A stretch of DNA of 64,000 nucleotides from contig NZ_CP132311.1 in assembly GCF_030733845.1 (NCBI RefSeq), positions 310,001-374,000 on the forward strand. Reading direction: 5' to 3'. The translations under genes were made by a program, and so were the position numbers. Of the stretch, positions 56,912-64,000 are shown piece by piece; positions within the stretch are counted from its first letter, which is position 1; each line of letters begins with the position of its first letter. The stretch comes from Shinella zoogloeoides (lineage in GTDB: Bacteria; Pseudomonadota; Alphaproteobacteria; Rhizobiales; Rhizobiaceae). The notes under the pieces were generated by a model. It searched no databases, was not told where the DNA came from, and saw only the letters and a program-made list of their open reading frames with translations.

Positions 56912-58999
56912 ATGGCGCAAGTACCGGCAATCAACCTTCCGAAGGTAAGCCCTCGCGGCCGCGACATCGCGTTCGCCGTGGGCATCCTGACGATCCTGTC
57001 GATCCTCTTCCTGCCGATCCCGCCCTTCATGATCGATATCGGGCTGGCTTTCTCCATCGCCTTCTCCGTGCTCATCCTGATGGTCGCGCTGTGGATCCAG
57101 CGCCCGCTCGACTTCTCGTCCTTCCCGACCGTCCTGCTGATCGCGACGATGATACGCCTGGCGCTCAACATCGCGACGACGCGCGTCATCCTGTCCCACG
57201 GCAACGAGGGTCACGACGCGGCGGGCGGGGTTATCGCGGGCTTCGCCAGCCTCGTCATGTCCGGCGATTTCGTCATCGGTATCATCGTCTTCATGATCCT
57301 GATCGTGGTGAACTTCATCGTCATCACCAAGGGCGCGACGCGTATCGCGGAAGTCGGCGCGCGCTTCACCCTCGATGCCATTCCCGGCAAGCAGATGTCG
57401 ATCGACGCCGACCTCTCGGCCGGCCTCATCGACGAGAAGCAGGCGCAGCTTCGCCGCCGCGAGCTGGAAGAGGAAAGCTCCTTCTTCGGTTCGATGGACG
57501 GTGCCTCGAAATTCGTGCGCGGCGACGCCATCGCCGGTCTGCTCATCACCGCCATCAACGTCTTCGGCGGCATCATCATCGGCTATTTCCGCCACGGCAT
57601 GGAGCTCGGCGAAGCCGCCGACGTCTTCGTCAAGCTGTCGGTCGGCGACGGCCTCGTCTCGCAGATCCCCGCCCTGATCGTCTCGCTCGCCGCCGGCCTC
57701 ATCGTCTCGCGCGGCGGCACGGCTGGCTCCACCGACCAGGCGGTCATCAACCAGCTCTCCGGCTATCCGCGCGCGCTTCTCGTCGCCGCCGGCCTGATGA
57801 TCCTGCTCGCAATCATGCCGGGCCTGCCCTTCGTTCCCTTCATGGCGCTCGGCGGCGTCATGGCATTCGGCGGCTGGATCATCCCGCGCCGCATCGAGGA
57901 GGAGAACCGCGTCAAGCGCGAGCAGGAGGCCCAGCAGGTCCAGCAGACCCGCGACCAGGAGAAGGATTCGGTCAAGTCGGTGCTGAAGACGGCCGAGATC
58001 GAGCTCCTGCTCGGCAAGCAGGTCTCCACGCGCCTGCTCGGCGCGCACCAGGAACTGGCTTTCCGCGTCGGCAAGATGCGCAAGAAGTTCGCCGGCCAGT
58101 ACGGTTTCGTCGTGCCGGAGATCAAGGTCTCCGACGACATCACCATCCCGGACAAGTCCTACCACATCCGCATCCACGGCACGACGATCGCCTCCAACAT
58201 CGTGCGCGTCGGCGAGGTGCTCGTCGTCACCGGCGGCGGCCGCAAGCCGAGCGTGCCGGGCGACGATATCCGCGAGCCCGCCTTCGGCATGCCGGCCGTC
58301 TCGATCCTCGAAACCTTTGCCGATGACCTGCGCCGCGAAGGCTTCCACCCGATCGACAACGTTTCCGTGGTGCTGACGCACCTGTCGGAAGTCATCCGCA
58401 ACAACCTGCCGCAGCTTCTGTCCTACAAGGACGTCAAGGTGCTGATCGAGCGCCTTGATCCGGAATACCGCAAGCTGGCCGACGAGATCTGCTCGTCGCA
58501 CATGTCCTATTCGGGCCTGCAGGCCGTGCTGAAGCTGCTGCTTGCCGAGCGCGTCTCCATCCGCAACCTGCATCTCATCCTCGAAGCGGTGGCCGAACTC
58601 GCGCCGCATGTGCGCAAGACCGAGCAGATCGTCGAGCATGTGCGCATCCGCATGGCGCAGCAGATCTGCGGTGACCTCACCGACAACGGTGTGCTGCCGG
58701 TGCTTCGCCTCGGCAACAAGTGGGACATGGTCTTCCACCAGGCCCTCAAGCGCGACTCGAAGGGCGAGATCGTCGAGTTCGACATCGATCCGCGCCAGCT
58801 CGAAGAGTTTTCCGAGCAGGCGACCCGGGTTATCCGCGAGTTTCTCGACCGCGGCACGCCCTTTGTACTGGTCACGTCGCCCGAATCCCGTTCTTATGTG
58901 CGCATGATCATCGAGCGCCTGTTCGCCACATTGCCGGTTCTCTCGCATGTCGAGCTCGCCAAGGGCATCGAGATCAAGATTCTCGGCTCCATTTCATGA
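56912..58999 (+). CDS. flhA: FlhA, export-gate protein
   Basis: A 695-aa export protein. The N-terminal half has eight membrane helices with the conserved [24 protein letters not shown] segment and the FHIPEP region between helices ([20 protein letters not shown]). The C-terminal half is the cytoplasmic nonameric ring that binds chaperone-substrate complexes. It couples proton flow to secretion. The stop overlaps the fliR start by 4 bases. Confidence 0.96.
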   Translation: MAQVPAINLPKVSPRGRDIAFAVGILTILSILFLPIPPFMIDIGLAFSIAFSVLILMVALWIQRPLDFSSFPTVLLIATMIRLALNIATTRVILSHGNEGHDAAGGVIAGFASLVMSGDFVIGIIVFMILIVVNFIVITKGATRIAEVGARFTLDAIPGKQMSIDADLSAGLIDEKQAQLRRRELEEESSFFGSMDGASKFVRGDAIAGLLITAINVFGGIIIGYFRHGMELGEAADVFVKLSVGDGLVSQIPALIVSLAAGLIVSRGGTAGSTDQAVINQLSGYPRALLVAAGLMILLAIMPGLPFVPFMALGGVMAFGGWIIPRRIEEENRVKREQEAQQVQQTRDQEKDSVKSVLKTAEIELLLGKQVSTRLLGAHQELAFRVGKMRKKFAGQYGFVVPEIKVSDDITIPDKSYHIRIHGTTIASNIVRVGEVLVVTGGGRKPSVPGDDIREPAFGMPAVSILETFADDLRREGFHPIDNVSVVLTHLSEVIRNNLPQLLSYKDVKVLIERLDPEYRKLADEICSSHMSYSGLQAVLKLLLAERVSIRNLHLILEAVAELAPHVRKTEQIVEHVRIRMAQQICGDLTDNGVLPVLRLGNKWDMVFHQALKRDSKGEIVEFDIDPRQLEEFSEQATRVIREFLDRGTPFVLVTSPESRSYVRMIIERLFATLPVLSHVELAKGIEIKILGSIS

Positions 59000-59748
59000 T
59001 AACGGACCCGCAGGGCACGGTGCTGGCGCTGTTCGCCGCCTTCTGCCGTGTCGGCGGGTGTTTCATGCTGCTGCCGGGGTTTTCCTCCGCGCGCCTTTCC
59101 ATGCAGATCCGCCTGTTCCTCGCGGTGGCGATCTCCATGGCGATCCTGCCGATCCTCTGGGACACGATCTATCCGCGCACCTCCGGTTCGCTCGACGGCT
59201 ATCTCAAGCTGATCGTCTTCGAAACGCTGACCGGGGCGGTGATCGGCCTCATCGCGCGCTACTATGTGCTCGGCCTGCAATTCGCCGGCACGGTGCTCAC
59301 CATGATGATGGGCTTCAACGCGCCGCCGACGCCTGACGTCATCGAGGACACGGCCGAAAACCAGCTGACGAACCTTCTGTCCTTCGCCGGCCTGATGGTG
59401 CTTTTCATACTGGATTTCCACCACGTCATTCTGCGCGCGCTGGTGGATTCCTACAATGTCATGCCGCTCGGCGCAGGCTTCAACCCGCAGAGCGCGCTGA
59501 TCACGCTCACCGACACGCTGAGCCAGACCTTCATGATCATGCTCAGGCTCGCCAGCCCCTTCATCCTCTACGGCCTGGTGTTCAACGTCTCCGTCGGCCT
59601 CGTCAACAAGCTCGCGCCGCAGATTCCGATCTACTTCGTCTCGCTGCCCTTCATCATCATGGGCGGCATGGTCCTGCTCTATTTCGGCATTTCCTCGATG
59701 CTGGAAATCTTCACGGCCGGCTTCCTGCCGGTGTTCCGCGGAGGCTGA
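58996..59748 (+). CDS. fliR: FliR, export-gate membrane protein
   Basis: A 250-aa protein with six to seven membrane helices and family blocks [40 protein letters not shown] and [20 protein letters not shown]. It forms part of the FliPQR pore. The start at 58996 (ATGATAACG) is coupled to the flhA stop; the longer open frame upstream is the flhA shadow. The next gene follows after one base. Confidence 0.94.
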   Translation: MITDPQGTVLALFAAFCRVGGCFMLLPGFSSARLSMQIRLFLAVAISMAILPILWDTIYPRTSGSLDGYLKLIVFETLTGAVIGLIARYYVLGLQFAGTVLTMMMGFNAPPTPDVIEDTAENQLTNLLSFAGLMVLFILDFHHVILRALVDSYNVMPLGAGFNPQSALITLTDTLSQTFMIMLRLASPFILYGLVFNVSVGLVNKLAPQIPIYFVSLPFIIMGGMVLLYFGISSMLEIFTAGFLPVFRGG

Positions 59749-59749
59749 C

Positions 59750-60148
59750 ATGGCGCAGAACCGCTCGGACAAGCTGAAGCGCCTCGTCACCGTCCAGCGC
59801 CACCTGGAGAAGATGGCGGAGATCGACCTTGCCAACACCACCCGCCAGCGGCAGGAGGTTGCGGAGACGATGGATGTGGTCGTCGAGGCGATCAATTCGC
59901 TCGATCCGGTGCACCGCAGCTTCTCGCATCACTATTCCGGCCAGTACAGCCGGCTGCAGCAGCAGGAGCAGATGCTGTCCAACGTGCAGCAGATGCACGA
60001 GATGCGCGTGGTGCGCGAACGCACCAAGGGCGACCGCATGGAAGACCGCATGAAGGAGGCCCGCAGCGCCGAGGAGCGCGAGGCTGCGGACGATTCGATC
60101 TACGACCTCATCGACCAGCACATCGCCTACAAGTCGGGCAACGACTAG
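59750..60148 (+). CDS. FliJ-like coiled-coil protein
   Basis: A 132-aa protein that is charged and nearly all helical, with long heptads (KLKRLVTVQRHLEKMAEIDL, QQQEQMLSNVQQMHEMRVVR, ERTKGDRMEDRMKEARSAEE). Size, basic character and coiled-coil form fit FliJ, the stalk-like partner of the FliI ATPase. No other FliJ is present in the window. It directly follows fliR (1 base). Listed as hypothetical in equivalent positions as far as I recall, so the call is inference. Confidence 0.6.
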   Translation: MAQNRSDKLKRLVTVQRHLEKMAEIDLANTTRQRQEVAETMDVVVEAINSLDPVHRSFSHHYSGQYSRLQQQEQMLSNVQQMHEMRVVRERTKGDRMEDRMKEARSAEEREAADDSIYDLIDQHIAYKSGND

Positions 60149-60422
60149 GCCCTTCTTTCAAGCCTCTGGAAGAAAACACGTTTTACCGGCCCCTTATCAA
60201 GCTTGCGTCAAAGTGGATTTCGGAACCGGGGCCGTCACGGCTTCGTCATCCGCCACCAGCCTCCCGTAAGGTTGAGCAGCGATAGTCGCATCAGGACGAT
60301 GACGAAGTTTGCCGAAGCGGCCACACGATGGCGCGGGCGGATTGGATGTCCGGAATTCGAGGCCGGCGGACCGCCATGAGGACGGGTCCGGTCGTTGAGG
60401 ATCACCTGAAAGGCTCTGAGAC
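60149..60422 (+). other. Intergenic region before the FlgJ-like gene
   Basis: 274 bases without a supportable gene. ACCGGCCCC (60185-60193) and GGGGCCGT (near 60229) form a wide inverted repeat. ATCAAG-N10-AGTG at 60196 is at best a degenerate class II element. Confidence 0.35.
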
Positions 60423-60971
60423 GTGGCAATTTCTCCCCCCAGCGACCTGGTGCTCGATGTCGTGCGTGCTGCCGACCCGAGCCAGGTTCAGGAAGCGCAA
60501 GCCAAGCTGAAGTCGAATCGCGCCGCCTTCGAGGCCAACAGCCTCGCCGAAGCGGGCGCCGGTTTCCAGGCCGCCGTCGGCATCCTCAATCGCGATACCG
60601 TTGCCACTCAGGGCGCCGAAGGCGTCAAGGCGGTAGGCGCCAAGGCGATCCCGGAGCATCTGCGCAAATTCGAATCGATGGTGCTGCAGAATTTCGTGAA
60701 GTCGATGATGCCGACGGAGAGCGAAGAGCTCTACGGCAAGGGCACGGCGGGCGAGATGTGGCGCGGCATGATGGCCGACCAGCTCGGCGAAGCGCTCGCC
60801 AAGGGCGGCGGTATCGGCATTGCCGAGAGCCTTGCCGGAAAGAGCGGCATCACCACCAATCCGAAGGACAAGGACGCTGACCGTGTCGCCGCCGGCATGG
60901 TGCAGTCGTTGCAGCGCCAGGCCTTTGCCGACCTGACGCCCGGCATCAAGCAAGACGATAAAAAAGCATAA
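60423..60971 (+). CDS. flgJ: FlgJ-type rod-binding protein without muramidase domain
   Basis: A 182-aa protein whose middle carries the rod-binding domain of FlgJ (HLRKFESMVLQNFVKSMMPT, then YGKGTAGEMWRGMMADQLGE and ALAKGGGIGIAESL). The C-terminal peptidoglycan hydrolase domain of enterobacterial FlgJ (about 313 aa) is absent; the enzyme at 49822 may supply it. It is expected to cap the growing rod. It starts with GTG at 60423 behind AAAGG. The next gene follows after 15 bases. Confidence 0.8.
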   Translation: MAISPPSDLVLDVVRAADPSQVQEAQAKLKSNRAAFEANSLAEAGAGFQAAVGILNRDTVATQGAEGVKAVGAKAIPEHLRKFESMVLQNFVKSMMPTESEELYGKGTAGEMWRGMMADQLGEALAKGGGIGIAESLAGKSGITTNPKDKDADRVAAGMVQSLQRQAFADLTPGIKQDDKKA

Positions 60972-60986
60972 GCGGAGACCAACAAG

Positions 60987-61355
60987 ATGGAACAGGCTAA
61001 CAACGAACTGCGGATCCGCACTGTCCTCGGCCGGCTCGAAACGATCATCGATGCCGAGAACGACAATATCGGCAGCGATCCGAATTTCGACCTGCCGACC
61101 TCGAACGCCCACAAGAGCCGCTGCCTTTACGAACTGGCGATGCTGAGCCGCGACGTGCGCCCGGAAGAAGTCCCGCCGACCTTCTCGACCCAGCTGGCCC
61201 GCGTGCGCGAAAAGCTCGCCACCAACGCCCAGCGCGTCTCGGCCCATCTCGAAGCCGTGCGCGAGGTCGTCAGCATCCTGAAGAACGCCGTGCAGGACCT
61301 CGAGGCTGACGGCACCTATTCGCAGGAACAGTTCCGCGTGGGTTACGGTACATGA
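60987..61355 (+). CDS. FlgN-like secretion chaperone candidate
   Basis: A 122-aa helical protein: N-terminal helix (NELRIRTVLGRLETIIDAEN), a polar turn with N-F-D-L-P, a second helix (KSRCLYELAMLSR) and a long C-terminal helix (LREKLATNAQRVSAHLEAV-like) ending D-G-T-Y-S. The three-helix design and DGTY tail recall alphaproteobacterial FlgN, chaperone of FlgK and FlgL. It lies between the FlgJ-type gene and a FliL-like gene, which it overlaps by 4 bases. Call by pattern and place only. Confidence 0.5.
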   Translation: MEQANNELRIRTVLGRLETIIDAENDNIGSDPNFDLPTSNAHKSRCLYELAMLSRDVRPEEVPPTFSTQLARVREKLATNAQRVSAHLEAVREVVSILKNAVQDLEADGTYSQEQFRVGYGT

Positions 61356-61882
61356 TCAAGCTCATCGGCACCGGCGTCTGGATTCTCGCGATCACGCTTG
61401 CCTCGGTCTATTTCTCGCTGACGATGGCCTCGGCCCCCAAGGTCGATACCGCCGCCGCCGAGCGCGAGGCGGCCATGGAATTCGTCAGCGGCTATACGAC
61501 CACCGTGCCCGTCATCGGGGAGGGCGGCGTCAACGGCTACCTCCTGACCAAGCTCGCCTACAAGGCGAACAAGGAATTGGCGTCCAAGCAGGTCGTGCCG
61601 CTGCCGCAGATGATCACCGACGAGCTTTACACCCTGCTCGTCGGCAAGAAGCTGATCGACGTGGAGGCCGCCGGCAGTTTCGACCTGGAGGCCTTCCGCG
61701 GCGTCGTGAAGGAGGGGCTGAACCGCCGCTTCGGCGCGGAGGTCATCGCCGAGGTCTATGTCGAGCAGATCGACTACCTCACCACCGCCTCGGTAGAACA
61801 GCCGCCGCAAAAGCGCGGCGTGACGCTGCTCAAGGGCGAGGTTCCGGCTGTCGAGCCGACTGACAAAAGCGGCGGGCACTGA
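61352..61882 (+). CDS. Membrane-anchored periplasmic protein, FliL-like
   Basis: A 176-aa protein with one N-terminal membrane anchor (LIGTGVWILAITLASVYFSL, residues 4-23) and a periplasmic domain. The stretch ITDELYTLLVGKKLIDVEAA to RRFGAEVIAEVYVEQIDYLT resembles the C-terminal half of FliL (helix, then a strand pairing with the anchor side). fliL proper lies at 30820, so this would be a second member. Last gene of the FlgJ-headed group; a short hairpin follows. Confidence 0.5.
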   Translation: MIKLIGTGVWILAITLASVYFSLTMASAPKVDTAAAEREAAMEFVSGYTTTVPVIGEGGVNGYLLTKLAYKANKELASKQVVPLPQMITDELYTLLVGKKLIDVEAAGSFDLEAFRGVVKEGLNRRFGAEVIAEVYVEQIDYLTTASVEQPPQKRGVTLLKGEVPAVEPTDKSGGH

Positions 61883-61894
61883 CACCCGCCTTTC
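61871..61894 (+). terminator. Short terminator at the end of the flagellar region
   Basis: GGCGGG/CCCGCC with an 8-base loop, then TTT. The stem overlaps the last codons of the preceding gene. Confidence 0.5.
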
Positions 61895-61921
61895 GAGAAG
61901 AAATTCCGTCGAGGCCGGCCG

Positions 61922-62806
61922 CTAGAGCGTGCCGGCCTTTGCCGTTGCGACCATGCCGCGCGCCGGACGCATGCCGGAGAGCTTGTAGCGCAGGATGTGG
62001 TAGAGGAAGAGCGGATCGGTGCGGTTGGGTTTGCGCACGAACCGGCTGAGCCATTCATGGCGAGGCCTGCGCGCGGGAAGCGGCGCGCCGTCGTTCTCGT
62101 TCGCGAGGGCATCGAACAGGCCGGCGACGCTGAGCACCAGCCGCGCATGGCCGGGCCCGACATGGCGGTCGATCCATTTCTCCTGCGCCGGGCTGCCCAT
62201 GTCGACGACGAGGATGTCCACATTCGCCATGCGCACGCGCTCCATTACGGTATCGGACTGGGCCGGGTCGAACGCGCCGTCGGCGATCGGCAGGATGTCG
62301 TGCCAGGGCGTGTGCCGGCGCAATGCTTCGGCAGCCCGCGTCAACGTCGCCTTCTCGCCGCCGATCAGCGCGATGCGCATCGGTCTGGAAAGGTAGGTCA
62401 GCAGCGCGGGAACGAAGGCCGTGCCGCTGAGATTTTCGGGGAAGGGCTTGCCGTGGAACAGCCGGGACGCGATGTCGATGCCCTGGCCGTCCGGTAGCAC
62501 GATCTGGCGCTCCAGCACGGTACGGTATTCCGCGTCCTGCATCATCCGGTTGCCGTTCTCGGCATTGAGAAAGGCGATGACGCTCTGTCCGAAGGGCATG
62601 GTCGCAATCTCTTCGGCAAAGGCGAAGGCGTCGGCCCAGCCGAGATCGCAGACCGGCAGGCCGAGGATATCCCGTTGCGAGGCGACGATGTTGCCCGACA
62701 CGAAGGCCATGACGCAGTTTCTCCCGTAGAGAATGCCGGCTTGCGGCAGGGTCTCATGGCCCGTCCGCCCGGAATGTTCGGCAATGTCTCTGGGGCCTGG
62801 CTTCAT
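61922..62806 (-). CDS. WecG/TagA/CpsF family glycosyltransferase
   Basis: A 294-aa enzyme of glycosyltransferase family 26 (GT26). Typical blocks are FLNAENGNRMMQDAEYRTVL, LPDGQGIDIASRLF, MRIALIGGEKATLTRAAEAL, VDMGSPAQEKWIDRH and the C-terminal SRFVRKPNRTDPLFLYHIL. Members transfer N-acetylmannosamine or related sugars to lipid-linked intermediates of surface polysaccharides. ATG 62806 has GGGAG close upstream; ATG 62710 (MAFVSGNIV) is an alternative. It converges on the flagellar region and may belong to exopolysaccharide or flagellar glycan metabolism. Confidence 0.85.
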   Translation of the reverse strand: MKPGPRDIAEHSGRTGHETLPQAGILYGRNCVMAFVSGNIVASQRDILGLPVCDLGWADAFAFAEEIATMPFGQSVIAFLNAENGNRMMQDAEYRTVLERQIVLPDGQGIDIASRLFHGKPFPENLSGTAFVPALLTYLSRPMRIALIGGEKATLTRAAEALRRHTPWHDILPIADGAFDPAQSDTVMERVRMANVDILVVDMGSPAQEKWIDRHVGPGHARLVLSVAGLFDALANENDGAPLPARRPRHEWLSRFVRKPNRTDPLFLYHILRYKLSGMRPARGMVATAKAGTL

Positions 62807-63188
62807 GCTGCTCCCGCAAGGCTTGCGTTGTCTCCCTCTAGCAGCCTCCGCTGAAAGGCCGTTTAAGGATTTCCCAAAAAGGCAGCTACGGAAGTTGTCT
62901 GTTCGTTAACCATGTGCTTAAATCATTGATATTTATTGTTTTATACCTCAGTCTCGTTGTCCGGCACCCGAAGAATTCTTGCAAGCTCATACTCTCTCTG
63001 GGTTGCATGCGTGGTTCCTTCATCGCTCGGCGGGCGCCTTTCACGGATGACAGGAAAGGATGTTTCTGCGGCCCTTCTCCTGCTTGCGGCTTGAAATTAT
63101 GTGTTTTGGACAGCATAGGGCGTTAAGAGGCCATCCCGCCGAGCAGCCGCCCCACTAGAGTGGGCGCAATTCATTCAGGGAGAGAAAT
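62807..63188. other. Divergent intergenic region between the glycosyltransferase and folD
   Basis: About 380 bases, A/T-richer than the surroundings, with no supportable gene. It should contain the divergent promoters. TTAA-N8-TTAA at 62906-62921 misses the CtrA spacing by one base. Confidence 0.4.
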
Positions 63189-64000
63189 GTGACCACCATT
63201 ATCGATGGGAAGCAGGTTGCCGCTTCCGTGATTGACGCTGTGAAGTCCGCCGCTGCCGCCCTGGAGAAGGATGCGGGCGTAAAGCCGGGCCTTGCCGTCG
63301 TCATCGTCGGCAATGATCCGGCAAGCCATGCCTATGTCTCTTCCAAGAGCCGCATGGCCAAGGAATGCGGCTTCACCTCCATCCAGCACACGTTGCCCGA
63401 GGAAACGACGCAGGAAGAGCTTGCCCGCCTCGTCGAGACGCTGAATGCCGACGAGAGCGTCCACGGCATCCTTGTCCAGCTTCCCTTGCCCAAGCACCTG
63501 GTTTCCGATCCCATCATCCAGTCGATCCGGCCGGAGAAGGACGTCGACGGCCTGCATGTGGTCAATGCGGGCAAGGTGGCGACGGGTGATCTCGACGGCG
63601 GCCTCGTCTCCTGCACGCCGGCCGGCGCCATGGTCTTCGTGCGTCGCACGCACGGCAACGACCTTTCCGGCCTCAACGCCGTCGTCATCGGCCGCTCCAA
63701 CCTCTTCGGCAAGCCGATGTCCGCGCTGCTGCTTGCCGCCAATGCGACGGTGACGACGGCGCATTCGCGCACCAAGGACCTCGCCGCCGTCTGCCGCAAC
63801 GCCGATATCCTGGTTGCGGCCGTCGGGCGCGCGGAAATGGTGAAGGCCGACTGGGTGAAGCCCGGCGCCACCGTCATCGACGTCGGCATCAACCGCATCA
63901 CCACCGCCGAGGGCAAGTCCCGCCTCGTCGGCGACGTCGCCTTCGAGGATTGCGTGAAGGTCGCGGGTGTCATCACGCCTGTTCCGGGCGGTGTCGGCCC
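63189..64000 (+). CDS. folD: FolD, methylenetetrahydrofolate dehydrogenase/cyclohydrolase (5' part)
   Basis: The first 270 codons of FolD; the end lies outside the window (full length about 299 aa). Signature blocks are [14 protein letters not shown] with the catalytic Lys, GILVQLPLP, the [10 protein letters not shown] motif, [10 protein letters not shown] and the Rossmann [14 protein letters not shown]. It makes 10-formyl-THF from 5,10-methylene-THF with NADP+. The GTG at 63189 follows GGGAGAG by about 6 bases. It is unrelated to motility. Confidence 0.95.
   Translation, partial: MTTIIDGKQVAASVIDAVKSAAAALEKDAGVKPGLAVVIVGNDPASHAYVSSKSRMAKECGFTSIQHTLPEETTQEELARLVETLNADESVHGILVQLPLPKHLVSDPIIQSIRPEKDVDGLHVVNAGKVATGDLDGGLVSCTPAGAMVFVRRTHGNDLSGLNAVVIGRSNLFGKPMSALLLAANATVTTAHSRTKDLAAVCRNADILVAAVGRAEMVKADWVKPGATVIDVGINRITTAEGKSRLVGDVAFEDCVKVAGVITPVPGGVG

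Noticed and set aside
60196..60215. Eighth class II element before the FlgJ-like gene
   Set aside because: Only CAAG and the 10-base spacing agree; AGTG does not fit TAGG. Too weak to list as a promoter.
62906..62921. TTAA-N8-TTAA before folD as a CtrA box
   Set aside because: Spacing is one base too long and neither neighbour is a motility gene.
62914..63126. 70-aa plus-strand open frame before folD
   Set aside because: No ribosome binding site and an incoherent sequence after a chance hydrophobic start.

Overview
The window is a high-GC chromosomal segment from an alphaproteobacterium of the Rhizobiaceae (Sinorhizobium/Rhizobium/Shinella-like). Its order of genes (icpA-cheS-cheY1-cheA-cheW-cheR-cheB-cheY2-cheD-cheT, fliF, visN-visR, flhB-fliG-fliN-fliM-motA, flgF-fliI, flgBC-fliE-flgGAI-motE-flgH-fliLP, flagellins, motB-motC-fliK, rem, flgE-flgK-flgL-flaF-flbT-flgD-fliQ, flhA-fliR) is the compact flagellar/chemotaxis regulon known from Sinorhizobium meliloti. 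VisN/VisR, Rem, MotC, MotE, CheS and CheT are rhizobial specialities. The species cannot be fixed from the sequence alone.

Layout. 1-4 kb: unrelated housekeeping genes (DUF6665-like fragment, unknown 412-aa protein, DUF817 membrane protein, RNase D-like exonuclease, small secreted protein, GlsB/YeaQ membrane protein, and a 37-aa membrane microprotein with a strong ribosome binding site). 4.1-12.9 kb: chemotaxis operon headed by the soluble receptor IcpA and closed by a hairpin terminator. 13-15 kb: fliF. 15.4-16.9 kb: master regulators visN-visR. 17-22.1 kb (minus strand): a conserved unknown, flhB, fliG, fliN, fliM, motA. 22.3-32.1 kb (plus): DUF1217 protein, flgF, fliI, then flgB to fliP. 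32.4-45 kb: three flagellin genes interrupted by a minus-strand block absent from the standard layout: a SPINDLY/OGT-type glycosyltransferase, a UDP-galactopyranose mutase and a 1551-aa protein made of octapeptide repeats. 45.2-61.9 kb: FliH-like protein, motB, motC, fliK, lytic transglycosylase, rem, flgE-K-L-flaF-flbT-flgD-fliQ, flhA-fliR, FliJ-like protein, FlgJ-type rod protein, FlgN-like and FliL-like proteins. 62-64 kb: a WecG-type glycosyltransferase and the 5' part of folD.

Regulation can be read in part from the DNA. Seven operon heads (fliF, motA operon, DUF1217-flgF, flgB, motB operon, flgE, flhA) carry a common element, CGCAAG (or CACAAG)-N10-TAGG-like. These are the operons expected to answer to Rem (class II). 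A different element (GCATGA ... CCGYCGT ... ACCGG ... CCGGNAT) precedes icpA and all three flagellin genes (class III). Flagellin leaders share a TGTCCC sequence able to pair with the Shine-Dalgarno region, a plausible target for FlbT/FlaF control. CtrA-like boxes (TTAA-N7-TTAA) lie before rem and, in duplicate, before the third flagellin, with a near match before visN.

The least ordinary part is 35.1-43.2 kb. Two putative glycan enzymes and a giant protein with 8-residue repeats nested in about eleven 136-residue super-repeats sit inside the flagellin cluster, which suggests flagellar or surface glycosylation and a surface-exposed or secreted repeat protein. That functional link is inference from position.
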